NCBI GenBank assembly: GCA_002479485.1
Contig: DLNM01000055.1
Location: 1-50,849, forward strand
From: Firmicutes bacterium UBA7510
Lineage (GTDB): Bacteria; Bacillota; Clostridia; Tissierellales; Sedimentibacteraceae
Direction of reading: 5' to 3'
DNA: 50,849 bases
The notes beneath the pieces are model-generated. The model was not told where the DNA came from, ran no database searches, and was given only the letters and a program-made list of their open reading frames with translations. This document shows positions 9,130-18,131 of the stretch, piece after piece; within the stretch, counting starts at the first letter, position 1, and each line of letters opens with the position of its first letter. The translations under genes were made by a program, and so were the position numbers.

Positions 9130-10107
9130 TTATTTTATTTCTATCGCATTTTTTGGACACTTCGAAGCACATTCTCTACATCCAACACACTTTTCTTCAA
9201 CAACCTTATGCTTTAATCTAAGCTCTCCTTCAATGGCATCAACTGCACATTTTTTCTTACAAACGCCACATCCAACACAATTTTCTTCGTCTATATATGC
9301 TTTTACTCTTTTTGACAAATCTCCTGATATAGCTCTTGTTGGGCATTTTGCAGTACATACTAGGCACTGTTTGCATTTAGAATAATCTATCTTAGCAATA
9401 TTGTTTTCTACATGTATTGCATCAAAAGGACAATTCTTTTCACATAATTTACAGCCTATACATCCAACCTTACAAATATCCTTAACAGCCTTACCAAATT
9501 CTATGTTTTTACATTCAACAATTACATCTTGACTATAAGGTACCAATTCTATTACGTTTTTAGGACATTCTGTTATACACTTACCACAAGATGTACACTT
9601 TTCTTTATCTATGACTGCAACACCATCAACTATAGTAATTGCATCAAATGCACAAGCTTTAACGCATGTACCATATCCTAAACAACCTTGAGAACATGAT
9701 TTATCGCCACCTTGAACAATAACAGCTGCCTTACAATCTAAAATTCCAGAATATTCATATTTTTTAATTGCCTTACTATCGCATCCTTTACACAATACTT
9801 TAGCAACTTTCTTTTCTCCAATTTCTGCAGAAACACCTAATACTTCGCTTATTTTTTGAACAGCTTCACTGCTTGCTACCGGACAACCATTAGCCGGAGC
9901 TGTTCCATTTGCCATAGCATTTGACATACCATCACAACCCGGAAAACCACAGGCACCACAGTTAGCACCAGGAAGTAGTTCTCTAATCATTGTAACCTTT
10001 GGATCTACCTCTACTTCAAATGCTTTTGCAGCAACTGCTAATACTACTCCAAATACCAGTCCCAATATGCCTAAAACTGCTATTGCTGAAACTATCGCAA
10101 CCATCAT
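9130..10107 (-). CDS. rnfB: Rnf complex subunit RnfB, poly-ferredoxin
   Basis: 325 residues. An N-terminal membrane helix (1-25) is followed by the Fes domain with CGACGFPGC plus a later Cys (GCP), and then three double [4Fe-4S] ferredoxin modules, each with CxxCxxC...CP-type repeats, giving seven cluster sites in all. RnfB is the proposed entry point for electrons from reduced ferredoxin into the membrane Rnf complex. The large number of clusters is typical of clostridial or acetogen RnfB rather than the proteobacterial form. AAGGAGG precedes two adjacent ATG codons; either could be used. It is the last gene of the operon. Confidence 0.95.
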   Translation of the reverse strand: MMVAIVSAIAVLGILGLVFGVVLAVAAKAFEVEVDPKVTMIRELLPGANCGACGFPGCDGMSNAMANGTAPANGCPVASSEAVQKISEVLGVSAEIGEKKVAKVLCKGCDSKAIKKYEYSGILDCKAAVIVQGGDKSCSQGCLGYGTCVKACAFDAITIVDGVAVIDKEKCTSCGKCITECPKNVIELVPYSQDVIVECKNIEFGKAVKDICKVGCIGCKLCEKNCPFDAIHVENNIAKIDYSKCKQCLVCTAKCPTRAISGDLSKRVKAYIDEENCVGCGVCKKKCAVDAIEGELRLKHKVVEEKCVGCRECASKCPKNAIEIK

Positions 10108-10129
10108 AATAACCTCCTTAAACGCCTTA

Positions 10130-10705
10130 TTATATTGCTAAGCCAGAGAAGCCTAAAAATGCTATTGACATAAGTCCAGCTGTAATTAAAGCTATTGGAA
10201 ATCCTTCAAGTGCTTCTGGAACATCAGCAAGAGCTAATCTTTCTCTTATACCTGCAAATAATACTATTGCTAACAAAAAGCTTAATGAAGCTCCTAAAGA
10301 GTGAACAATAGTTTCTATCAAATTGTAATTTTCTTGTATATTTAATATTGCTACACCCAAAACTGCACAGTTTGTTGTGATAAGTGGTAAATACACTCCA
10401 AGAGCCTCATAAAGAGATGGAGTTGATTTTTTAAGAAACATCTCAACAAATTGTACCAATGCAGCTATTACTAATATAAAAGAAATAGTTTGTAAATACT
10501 CTAAACCTAAATTATCTAATACAAGTCTTTGCAACAACCATGTTATAACTGAAGAAAGTGTTATAACAAATGTAACTGCAACACCCATACCAACAGCTGT
10601 ATCAATTTTTTTAGATACACCAAGGAATGGACATATACCCATGAACTTAGCAAAGATAATATTATTTATTAAAAATGCACCTATAAATAGACTAAACAAA
10701 TTCAT
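10130..10705 (-). CDS. rnfA: Rnf complex membrane subunit RnfA
   Basis: 191 residues with six predicted membrane helices. It contains the signature NNIIFAKFMGICPFLGVSKK near the N-terminus and a pseudo-symmetric second half with NCAVLG. RnfA and RnfE form an inverted-topology pair that binds an intramembrane iron-sulfur centre and is part of the ion path. GGGAGG about 8 nt before the ATG supports the start. Confidence 0.95.
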   Translation of the reverse strand: MNLFSLFIGAFLINNIIFAKFMGICPFLGVSKKIDTAVGMGVAVTFVITLSSVITWLLQRLVLDNLGLEYLQTISFILVIAALVQFVEMFLKKSTPSLYEALGVYLPLITTNCAVLGVAILNIQENYNLIETIVHSLGASLSFLLAIVLFAGIRERLALADVPEALEGFPIALITAGLMSIAFLGFSGLAI

Positions 10706-10720
10706 AATACATCCTCCCTC

Positions 10721-11326
10721 CTATGCCTTTTTAGCTTTAATCTTTTTAGTTATAATATTTACTGAAGCAATTAATAATCCTAACGCTATAAAAGCTCCAG
10801 GAGGCATAATCATTATAAGTGCTGGTTTAAATGCCTCACCAAATAATGTTATACCAAATATAGAACCTGCACCTAATATTTCTCTAACTCCGCCTAATAT
10901 GGTTAAAGCTATAGAAAATCCTAATCCCATACCTAAACCATCAAATACTGAATCTAAAACACCGTTCTTAGAAGCAAAGGCTTCTGCTCTACCTAATATT
11001 ATACAGTTAACAACTATTAACGGTATAAATAATCCTAATTGCTTGTATAGAGCTGGTATATATGCGTGCATCAGCATATCTATCACTGTAACAAATGTTG
11101 CTATAACAACAACAAATGCTGGAATACGAATCTTATCTGGAATAAACTTTCTAAGTAAAGATATTGCTGCGTTTGAACCTATTAAAACAGCTGTTGTAGC
11201 TAGTCCCATACTCATACCATTTAATGCTGAAGTAGTAGTAGCAAGAGTTGGACACATACCCAAAAGTTGAACAAATGTAGGGTTTTCAGTTATTAAGCCA
11301 TTCATCATATATTTTAATCTACTCAT
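10721..11326 (-). CDS. rnfE: Rnf complex membrane subunit RnfE
   Basis: About 201 residues with six membrane helices, homologous to RnfA but in opposite topology. The signatures LLGMCPTLATTTSA and VNCIILGRAEAFASKN contain the paired Cys motifs thought to bind the shared cluster. The start at 11326 has GGAGG 5 nt upstream; the ATG at 11338 is too early because it overlaps this site. It overlaps the end of rnfG by 8 nt. Confidence 0.95.
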   Translation of the reverse strand: MSRLKYMMNGLITENPTFVQLLGMCPTLATTTSALNGMSMGLATTAVLIGSNAAISLLRKFIPDKIRIPAFVVVIATFVTVIDMLMHAYIPALYKQLGLFIPLIVVNCIILGRAEAFASKNGVLDSVFDGLGMGLGFSIALTILGGVREILGAGSIFGITLFGEAFKPALIMIMPPGAFIALGLLIASVNIITKKIKAKKA

Positions 11327-11924
11327 TGTTACCTCCATTTATATATTTGTTATATATTTCCACCGCATTATTAACAGCACTAGTAAATGATTTAGTAGAA
11401 AAAGTAGCTCCACCAAGAGTTTCAATATCAGTTTCTTTAGTCACTGACTTAGTAACTATAAATTGCTCATTAGTTGTCTTTCCTATGAACTGACCTTGAA
11501 ATTTAGGTTTTTCTATTCCTGTACCTAGACCTACTGTTTCAGAGTGTGAAACAACCTTCATACCAACTATTTTGCCATCAACAGAAACACCAAGAATTAT
11601 CTCAATATCTCCACCATATCCTTTTACAGGGCTTTTTGTAGTTATACCATATCCAAGAACGTTACCATTTTCATCTTTACATTCTCTTAAATCTACAAAT
11701 TTTTCATTTTCCAATTTAATTTTTTCAACTAACTCTTTATCAAACTCTTCTATACTTACAGCACCCGGAACTACTACTTTAGCAACATCAGGTCCCGAGC
11801 TTTCAGCTTCAATTGACTTTTGTATAACATCCTTTGTTAAATCATTTGAAAATGACAATACTAGACCAGCTATTGCTGTAATAACAAATAAGATTACTCC
11901 TAATTTAACTATTTCATTTTTCAT
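11319..11924 (-). CDS. rnfG: Rnf complex FMN-binding subunit RnfG
   Basis: 201 residues: one N-terminal membrane helix and an extracytoplasmic FMN-binding domain ending with ETLGGATFSTKS, the motif whose threonine is covalently linked to FMN in RnfG/NqrC. It carries electrons between the RnfA/E centre and RnfD. The start overlaps the rnfD stop (4 nt), and GGAGGTG lies upstream. Confidence 0.94.
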   Translation of the reverse strand: MKNEIVKLGVILFVITAIAGLVLSFSNDLTKDVIQKSIEAESSGPDVAKVVVPGAVSIEEFDKELVEKIKLENEKFVDLRECKDENGNVLGYGITTKSPVKGYGGDIEIILGVSVDGKIVGMKVVSHSETVGLGTGIEKPKFQGQFIGKTTNEQFIVTKSVTKETDIETLGGATFSTKSFTSAVNNAVEIYNKYINGGNNE

Positions 11925-12868
11925 CTTTTTGCACCTCCAAATAATTTTGGACTAGTATATTTATCAATTAACGGAGCCAAAACATTCATTAATAATATAG
12001 AATAAGAAACTCCCTCTGGATAACCGCCAAGTTTTCTAATAAGCATTGTTAATAGTCCTGCTCCAATACCATATATAATTTTACCTCTTGAAGTTACAGG
12101 TGAAGATGAATAATCTGTTGCCATAAAGAAAGCGCCAAGCATTAACCCTCCGGCTAATAAATGATAAAGCATACCATTTAAGCTTCTTTCAGTTATTAAA
12201 GCAATTACAGCAACTGTTCCTATATACGCAACTGGAATTCTCCATGAAATAACTTTTCTAACTATTAAATACACTCCACCTAATATTAATAATAATGCTG
12301 AAGTCTCTCCTAAGCATCCAGGAATTCTTCCCATTAACATTTCCATCATGCTTGGAAGCTGAGCACCCGTTTCAGCTGCTCCCTTCATTATCGCAAGTGG
12401 TGTAGCAGTTGCAATTGCATCAATTCCAACTGGTGCTCCAAAATTAGTCATTAGTGGTAACCAACATGCCATAAGAAATGCACGGCCTGCAAGTGCTGGG
12501 TTTATAAAGTTATTACCTAAACCACCGAAAACTTGCTTTCCAATAGCTATAGCGAAAGCAGAACCTATAACTGGTATCCATATTGGTGCACTTGATGGTA
12601 TATTAAATGCTAATAACATACCTGTAACAACGGCGCTGAAATCATTTATTGTTATAGGTTTTTTCATAATTTTTTGACAAGCTGCCTCTGTAATTATAGC
12701 CGATAATACAGAAGCGACAACTAATATTATAGAATTAAATCCAAAATAAAATATACTTGCAATAAATGCTGGTATTAGTGCTATCAAAACATCTAGCATT
12801 ATCTTACTTACATTTTCCTCTGACCTTATATGAGGAGAAGATGAAGCAATTAATTTATATCCTTCCAT
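11921..12868 (-). CDS. rnfD: Rnf complex membrane flavoprotein RnfD
   Basis: 315 residues with several membrane helices (NqrB/RnfD family). ATATPLA in mid-protein is the covalent flavinylation site (FMN-Thr). It also shows the family motifs FINPALAGRAFLM and FFMATDYSSSPV. RnfD is thought to form the main ion channel of the complex. AGGAGG about 8 nt before the ATG. Confidence 0.95.
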   Translation of the reverse strand: MEGYKLIASSSPHIRSEENVSKIMLDVLIALIPAFIASIFYFGFNSIILVVASVLSAIITEAACQKIMKKPITINDFSAVVTGMLLAFNIPSSAPIWIPVIGSAFAIAIGKQVFGGLGNNFINPALAGRAFLMACWLPLMTNFGAPVGIDAIATATPLAIMKGAAETGAQLPSMMEMLMGRIPGCLGETSALLLILGGVYLIVRKVISWRIPVAYIGTVAVIALITERSLNGMLYHLLAGGLMLGAFFMATDYSSSPVTSRGKIIYGIGAGLLTMLIRKLGGYPEGVSYSILLMNVLAPLIDKYTSPKLFGGAKR

Positions 12869-12879
12869 TACAATTCCTC

Positions 12880-14214
12880 CTACTTACCTGTTTTTCTACG
12901 CTTAGAAACAATTTCTCGTTTTGCAACTCTTATTGATTCTATAAGTCTTCTTTTTGATGGACAAACAAAAGAACAAGAACCACATTCTATACAATCTAAA
13001 GCGTGATATCCTTCTGCTTCATCAAATTTATTTAAAAGTGATAGTTTACTAATAATAAGTGGTTGTAAGTTTACAGGGCATATTTCAACACATTTACCAC
13101 ATCTAATACAATTTTGAGGTTCTTCAATAGTAGCATCCTTCTTATTTAGCACCAATATTCCAGAAGTACCTTTTATTACTGGAACATCAGTTGTAAATTG
13201 TGCAATTCCCATCATTGGTCCACCATTTATAATTTTTCCAGGCTCTTCGGAAAATCCTCCGCACTGTTCAATTACATCACTAAAAAGTGTACCTATTCTT
13301 ATATATAAATTTTTAGGATTTTTAATTGCACTTCCAGTTACCGTAACAACTCTTTGCACAACAGGCATACCAGTTTTAATAATATTTCCTAGAGTTGCAA
13401 TAGTGCCAACATTGTTAACAACTACTCCAACATCCATAGGTAATCCACCTGAAGGAACAACTCTTCCTGTTACAGCATTTATAAGTCTTTTTTCATCCCC
13501 TTGAGGGTATTTAGTTTCAAGCTCAGCCACTTCAATACCTTCTACGTTTTCAAGAGCTTTTTTCATAACCTCAATTGCGTCTGGCTTATTTTTTTCAATA
13601 GCAATAAAACACTTTTCTACATTAACTGCTTTTTTTACAGCTTTAGCTCCAATAACTACATCTTCAGTTTTTTCAAGCATTATTCTATGGTCAGCAGTTA
13701 AGAATGGCTCACATTCAGCACCATTTATTATAACTACATCTATTTCCTTATCCTTTGGAGGGCTTAACTTAACATGAGTAGGGAAACCTGCTCCTCCCAT
13801 ACCAGTTAACCCTGCTTCCTTTATAATTGCCAACACTTCATCTTTAGATAATTTATCTATATCACCTTTAGGCTTAACTGATTCATCTACTGTGAACTTT
13901 CCATCAGATTCAATAACTATACAATTTACCTTCATGCCACCACTTGAGTTACGCATTTCGATACTTTTCACAATACCTGAAACACTAGAATGCACATTTG
14001 CTGATACAAAGGCCTTTGACTCTCCTATCTTTTGTCCAACTTTAACAGCTTGTCCAACTGTTACTAAAGCATCACAAGGAGCACCAATATGCTGCTGCAA
14101 TGGTATAACTACAACATTAGGTTCTTTAGCATTTTCTATTTCTAAATGTTCGGTTTGCTTTTTATAGTGAGGCGGATGAATTCCCCCCTTAAAAGTAAAT
14201 CCCTTTGTGCTCAT
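12880..14214 (-). CDS. rnfC: Rnf complex NADH-binding subunit RnfC
   Basis: About 444 residues: the N-terminal GGIHPPHYK motif, a barrel-sandwich domain, an NuoF-like nucleotide/FMN region with GLTGMGGAGFPTHVKL, and two C-terminal [4Fe-4S] motifs (CIRCGKCVEICP and CIECGSCSFVCP). RnfC is the cytoplasmic site of NAD+ reduction. The open frame extends 35 codons further upstream, but the ATG at 14214, preceded by AAGGTG and beginning STKGFTFKGG, matches the family start. It is the first gene of the rnfCDGEAB block. Confidence 0.95.
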   Translation of the reverse strand: MSTKGFTFKGGIHPPHYKKQTEHLEIENAKEPNVVVIPLQQHIGAPCDALVTVGQAVKVGQKIGESKAFVSANVHSSVSGIVKSIEMRNSSGGMKVNCIVIESDGKFTVDESVKPKGDIDKLSKDEVLAIIKEAGLTGMGGAGFPTHVKLSPPKDKEIDVVIINGAECEPFLTADHRIMLEKTEDVVIGAKAVKKAVNVEKCFIAIEKNKPDAIEVMKKALENVEGIEVAELETKYPQGDEKRLINAVTGRVVPSGGLPMDVGVVVNNVGTIATLGNIIKTGMPVVQRVVTVTGSAIKNPKNLYIRIGTLFSDVIEQCGGFSEEPGKIINGGPMMGIAQFTTDVPVIKGTSGILVLNKKDATIEEPQNCIRCGKCVEICPVNLQPLIISKLSLLNKFDEAEGYHALDCIECGSCSFVCPSKRRLIESIRVAKREIVSKRRKTGK

Positions 14215-14284
14215 TACATCACCTTCTCCAATCATATAATTTATAAACAATATTTTTAATATCATATTTAAAAACAACACGAGT

Positions 14285-14827
14285 CTAATTATACAACTCA
14301 TTTGTTGATTCATCAACATATTCTTTTATCCATAATAATATTTCTGGACTATTCAGGTTATTATCACCTAATACTTCTTTTATTTTCTTAGTTGATAATT
14401 CAAAAAATTTCTCATCCACATAATGCAGATACCTAAATTCACAATTCATTAAAGAATTGATAATTGTCATTATTGTACCACTTATATCTCCTAAAGGAGC
14501 TCTATCTATATTGTTTCTTTCAAAACAACAATTTATTGTTGTTCCAACACCAATTTGAGATTCTATATTAAAAGAACCATTACATCTATTAGTTGCCTCT
14601 TCTAACAGCGGAATACCTAACCCTACTTTTCTTGTAGTTCTGGTCGTAAAAAAAGGATTAATAACATTTTTTACTGTATCTTCATCCATTCCACAACCAT
14701 TATCTTTTATAATTATTTTAAAGGTATTTTCAATTGTACTTTCACTTAAAATGACCTCAATAAAAGTTGCATTTGCTTTTATTGAATTTTGAACAATATC
14801 TAATATATGCAATGATAATTCTTTCAT
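14285..14827 (-). CDS. HATPase-domain protein (histidine-kinase-type ATP-binding)
   Basis: About 180 residues. A GHKL ATPase domain is clear: N-box around HILDIVQNSIKANA, G1 box DNGCGM, G2 box GLGIPLLEEA, followed by GVGTTI. No phosphoacceptor histidine, sensor or membrane domain is present, so it is a free-standing ATP-binding protein like those beside DRTGG/PHP/hydrogenase genes in other clostridia. It may act as a switch kinase or chaperone for the redox module. The start at 14827 has GGAGG 6 nt upstream, provided by repeat element C; the frame stays open another 37 codons through that element, which is clearly non-coding. Confidence 0.85.
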   Translation of the reverse strand: MKELSLHILDIVQNSIKANATFIEVILSESTIENTFKIIIKDNGCGMDEDTVKNVINPFFTTRTTRKVGLGIPLLEEATNRCNGSFNIESQIGVGTTINCCFERNNIDRAPLGDISGTIMTIINSLMNCEFRYLHYVDEKFFELSTKKIKEVLGDNNLNSPEILLWIKEYVDESTNELYN

Positions 14828-14835
14828 AATAACCT

Positions 14836-14941
14836 CCATTATGCTACTTCGTAGCATTGTAAATAGAGATGAAAAATCACGTTTTTTGATTTTTCCAAAG
14901 CGTGAAATACGTTTCACGTTGTGAATGTCTTTTTTCACGCT
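14836..14941 (-). repeat. Triple-hairpin intergenic element, copy C
   Basis: Lies between the PHP and HATPase genes. It has stems 14901-14907 with 14912-14918 (extendable to 14899-14941 by an outer AGCGTGAA/TTCACGCT pairing), 14871-14878 with 14888-14895, and 14841-14847 with 14851-14857. The shape matches copy B in the mre operon with different base pairs in all three stems. It ends in ATAATGGAGG, the ribosome site of the next gene. Confidence 0.7.
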
Positions 14942-14995
14942 ATAACCTCATACCTCATATAAATATTATATTATTTAATTATATGAATAATTTAT

Positions 14996-15697
14996 TTAAT
15001 TAATATTTAAATAACTATAAATATCTTCAAGTTTTTCTAAATTTATATAGTTTATAGGCTCAGATATATTTTCTAAAATATGTGCATCAGAGCTTACAAG
15101 TTTTTTATAATTCATAACCATTTTTTTATTTCTTTCACCTAATTCATGGCTTTTAGAAATTTCAATAAATTCAAAATTAATATCGGTTGGAAAAAAACCT
15201 AAAACACCTAATATACCATTACTTTTTTTATTTATATGTGCAGGAACAATCACACCATTATACTTATTTACAATAGTGCATATCTCACCTATAGAATATT
15301 TGCTTGCACTTATAAGCAATTTATCTAACCTTCCAATTATTTCATCATTTTCATTATATATATTTTGTTCACCAAATATATCTGATTTATTAAAAATATT
15401 AGGCAAAGATTCATATATTAAATCACTAACTGCCTTAGCTGACTTATAATCTTTAAAATAACTTAATATATGAACCTCTTCTTTAGTATTAATTTCTATA
15501 CCTGGAACGACTAAAATTCCTAAACCTTGTGCTATCTTTTCTATTGCCTTATAGTTTTCTATGGTATTATGATCTGTCACAGCAATCATATTAAGCCCTT
15601 TAATATAAGCCATATTCACTATATTATTTGGAGTCATATCCTTATCACCACAGGGTGACAAATCAGAGTGTATGTGAAAATCATAAAAAAATTTCAT
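14996..15697 (-). CDS. PHP-domain phosphoesterase
   Basis: 233 residues with PHP metal-binding motifs: DFHIHSDLSPCG at the N-terminus, AVTDHN, a glutamate/histidine pair in GIEINTKEEVHIL, and late PAHINK and SSDAH. The fold hydrolyses phosphoesters (polymerase PHP or RNase AM-like), but the substrate is unknown. The gene is 2 nt from the DRTGG gene upstream, in a cluster that habitually joins PHP, DRTGG, HATPase and hydrogenase-like genes, so a link to redox signalling is inferred. Confidence 0.88.
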   Translation of the reverse strand: MKFFYDFHIHSDLSPCGDKDMTPNNIVNMAYIKGLNMIAVTDHNTIENYKAIEKIAQGLGILVVPGIEINTKEEVHILSYFKDYKSAKAVSDLIYESLPNIFNKSDIFGEQNIYNENDEIIGRLDKLLISASKYSIGEICTIVNKYNGVIVPAHINKKSNGILGVLGFFPTDINFEFIEISKSHELGERNKKMVMNYKKLVSSDAHILENISEPINYINLEKLEDIYSYLNIN

Positions 15698-15698
15698 T

Positions 15699-16031
15699 TT
15701 AATTTAAGCTGTGTAGCTTACATGCTATATCATAGGCAGAAGCTTTTGTTTTTAATATAGGTATTTGCAATTCATTGCTTTTCACAATTGTTTGTGCTTC
15801 AATTTCCATACCTTCAACAACAATTATACAAGCAATATCCAACAATTCAGATACAGCCATAATATTTAAATGTGTTTGAATTGTAACCCATATAGACTGC
15901 TCTTTTGCTTTTGACATAACTACACTTAACAAATCACCAATATACACATTTTCTAGTGAAATATTGTTATCATCATCATTTCCACTTATTATCTCACAAC
16001 CCAGCTTTTCTGATAATTCTGTTATTTTCAT
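15699..16031 (-). CDS. DRTGG-domain protein
   Basis: About 110 residues covering a single DRTGG-like domain, a fold also found in phosphotransacetylase and CBS-domain proteins, where it is thought to bind nucleotides. The sequence resembles the other DRTGG protein of this operon (17784-18131), for example in NIMAVSELLDIACIIVVEG versus RTAEMLDISLIILVRG. The start at 16031 has GGAGG 5 nt upstream; an ATG at 16043 is less well placed. Its role is probably regulatory or sensory. Confidence 0.8.
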   Translation of the reverse strand: MKITELSEKLGCEIISGNDDDNNISLENVYIGDLLSVVMSKAKEQSIWVTIQTHLNIMAVSELLDIACIIVVEGMEIEAQTIVKSNELQIPILKTKASAYDIACKLHSLN

Positions 16032-16062
16032 CTTATCCTCCATAGAAAGTATATTTATTACT

Positions 16063-17307
16063 TTAACTTTTTTTATTTGCTTTTAATAAAATACAACCAT
16101 CTAAATTTGCAAAACCATTATATACATCTTCTGCATATGCTCTACATGTTGGTGAGCCACATGAACCACAATCAAGTCCAGGTAGTATTGAGCTTATAGC
16201 TTCTATGTGCTCCATTTTTTCAATAGCTTCAGCTAATGAAAGATTATCTTTATTAAAATCATCATTTATAATTTCTATGTCAAAAAAATTCCTGTCAAAC
16301 AACTCTTCAAACTTACTTGTATCTACATTTGATTGTGTTCCTTCACGGTTAGTATTTATAATATAATTAATATTTCTTTTAGCTAAAAATGGGTTTTCAA
16401 CATTAAAAGTACCACCAACACATCCTTCTGTGCAAACTGATAACTCTACATAGTCGATATCATTAAGCTTCCCATTTTCTATTTCTTCTAAAATATTAAT
16501 TATATTTTCAATTCCAAAAACTGAAATTGAAGAATTAAGCTTTGATGTCTCACATTGTCCACCAGATATAGCCCACTTAATGCCTTCAATTGAAGGTTCA
16601 TTATTGCAAATATTTTCGCTTTTGCTTATTTCTCTAAATAAATCTCCATAGATTGAATTAAGAGGTATTACATAATCTATACTTGATTTTTTAGCACCTA
16701 TAGGATTTGTTATTGTCAACATTTCAGCAGGACAAGGTGATATATAATACACAATAATATCATCTAAAGGTATATCAAATTCATTATGAACATTATATTT
16801 TGCAAGTCTTGCTGCAATTTCCATTGGAGATTCAACTGTAACAAGGTTATCTAATAAGGATAAATATCTTATTTTTATTAATCTTACAATTGCAGGGCAA
16901 TTAGTAGATATTAAAGGTTTAGTCTCCTTTTCCGTATTAACTTTTCTGTTAATAACTTTAGAGGCTAATTCAGCTGCGTAACTTTCATCATAGACATAAT
17001 CAAATCCTAATTTTTTTATAGAATTTTGTATATTGCATATTTTAGTTCCAATAGGAAATTGACCATATATTGCAGTTGATGGAATAGCTATTGAATACTT
17101 TGTTTTTGTTATTTCATTTCTGTTTACGTTATATGGTGTATAAGCATTATATGGACAAGCCTTTATGCACTCACCGCAATATATGCACTTGTTAGTATCA
17201 ATAACGGCTTTTTCATTCTTAATCCTAATTGCTTGTGTTGGGCATTTTCGCATACAATTCGTGCAGCCTTTACATTTATTTTCATCTAAAAGTATTGAAA
17301 AATCCAT
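16063..17307 (-). CDS. [FeFe]-hydrogenase-like ferredoxin protein, probably a redox sensor
   Basis: About 414 residues. The N-terminus has two [4Fe-4S] ferredoxin motifs (CKGCTNCMRKCP, CIYCGECIKACP). The middle is the iron-hydrogenase large domain with three H-cluster regions in altered form: STNCPAI (Cys137), SPCPAE (Cys192) and VCTEGCVGG (Cys292, Cys296). The four cluster ligands remain, but the proton-relay Cys of TSCCP is Asn136 and the Lys of MPCxxK is Glu. The C-terminus has a Fes domain (CGSCGSPTC plus a later Cys) as in RnfB. H2 turnover is therefore doubtful; sensing or electron transfer is more likely. The start at 17307 has GGGG about 8 nt upstream and skips an 11-residue extension. 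Confidence 0.88.
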   Translation of the reverse strand: MDFSILLDENKCKGCTNCMRKCPTQAIRIKNEKAVIDTNKCIYCGECIKACPYNAYTPYNVNRNEITKTKYSIAIPSTAIYGQFPIGTKICNIQNSIKKLGFDYVYDESYAAELASKVINRKVNTEKETKPLISTNCPAIVRLIKIRYLSLLDNLVTVESPMEIAARLAKYNVHNEFDIPLDDIIVYYISPCPAEMLTITNPIGAKKSSIDYVIPLNSIYGDLFREISKSENICNNEPSIEGIKWAISGGQCETSKLNSSISVFGIENIINILEEIENGKLNDIDYVELSVCTEGCVGGTFNVENPFLAKRNINYIINTNREGTQSNVDTSKFEELFDRNFFDIEIINDDFNKDNLSLAEAIEKMEHIEAISSILPGLDCGSCGSPTCRAYAEDVYNGFANLDGCILLKANKKS

Positions 17308-17358
17308 CGTTGCACCCCTTCCAATATTTTTAATAAACATTAACCAAATTATATAATT

Positions 17359-17787
17359 CTAAATTAAAACTGTCATAAATATTTTCGTACCACTTTTTTG
17401 AGTATTAATTTCAAAATCATCTGACCATCTTTTCATATTAGGTAAACCCATTCCAGCACCGAATCCTAATTCTCTAACAGTGCTTGAAGCAGTAGAATAT
17501 CCTTCAGTCATTGCAAGTTCAACATCTGCTATACCTGGTCCTACGTCATCAGAAACTATAACAATCTTATTTTCATATATATCACAGTGAAGCTCTCCAC
17601 CATAAGAATGTATAACCATATTTATTTCAGCTTCATAAGATACAATTGCAACTTTTCTTATAACCTTAGGATCTATACCTAATATTTTTAAATTTTTCTT
17701 TATATCACTTGAGCCTTTGCCTGCTAAACTAAAATCATTTGCTATGATTTTATATGTGTATCTTTTTAGGTGGTTTACATCTTTCAT
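17359..17787 (-). CDS. RsbW/SpoIIAB-like anti-sigma HATPase
   Basis: 142 residues, one GHKL ATPase domain of the serine-kinase anti-sigma type: SYEAEINMVIHSYGG as N-box, SDDVGPGI as G1 and GFGAGMGLPNMK as G2, ending with GTKIFMTVLI. RsbW/SpoIIAB proteins bind sigma factors or phosphorylate STAS partners; no partner gene is next door here, so the target is unknown. It overlaps the preceding DRTGG gene by 4 nt, indicating coupled translation. Confidence 0.88.
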   Translation of the reverse strand: MKDVNHLKRYTYKIIANDFSLAGKGSSDIKKNLKILGIDPKVIRKVAIVSYEAEINMVIHSYGGELHCDIYENKIVIVSDDVGPGIADVELAMTEGYSTASSTVRELGFGAGMGLPNMKRWSDDFEINTQKSGTKIFMTVLI

Positions 17788-18131
17788 TTTGATAAAGCTG
17801 ACAAACCCGATTCATAAAGCTTTCCGCAAGTTTCAAACATTATCAAGTCAGTTGTTAATATGGTTATATTAGTTTCATTTGCAATGGCTAAAGTCTCTTC
17901 ACTTGGCTTTTTACCTCTAACTAAAATAATAAGAGATATATCCAGCATTTCAGCAGTTCTAATAACTTGAGGGTTATTTAGTCCTGTAATTAACACTGTA
18001 GTATTATTTGCAAGTGCTAACACATCACTCATCAAGTCACTTGCAAAAGCATAGCTATAATCTTTCTCTTCATCAATTTGATTAGTAACACATTCTGCGC
18101 TTAACAATTCAATAAATTGCCCAATCTTCAT
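17784..18131 (-). CDS. DRTGG-domain protein, first gene of the redox operon
   Basis: 115 residues forming a single DRTGG-type domain (VLITGLNNPQVIRTAEMLD is the core). It is similar to the second DRTGG protein in the same operon, so the two may be duplicates or may form a heteromer. It is followed with a 4-nt overlap by the anti-sigma-like HATPase, suggesting a sensor-effector pair. GGGAGGAG lies upstream of the ATG. Confidence 0.8.
   Translation of the reverse strand: MKIGQFIELLSAECVTNQIDEEKDYSYAFASDLMSDVLALANNTTVLITGLNNPQVIRTAEMLDISLIILVRGKKPSEETLAIANETNITILTTDLIMFETCGKLYESGLSALSK

Noticed and set aside
10641..11270. 209-codon plus-strand frame opposite rnfA/rnfE
   Set aside because: Shadow of the rnf genes: it has no homology and the opposite strand carries clear RnfA and RnfE.
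14828..14938. N-terminal extension of the HATPase through repeat element C
   Set aside because: The extension is translated hairpin DNA; the strong ribosome site sits just before 14827 and the family start is there.
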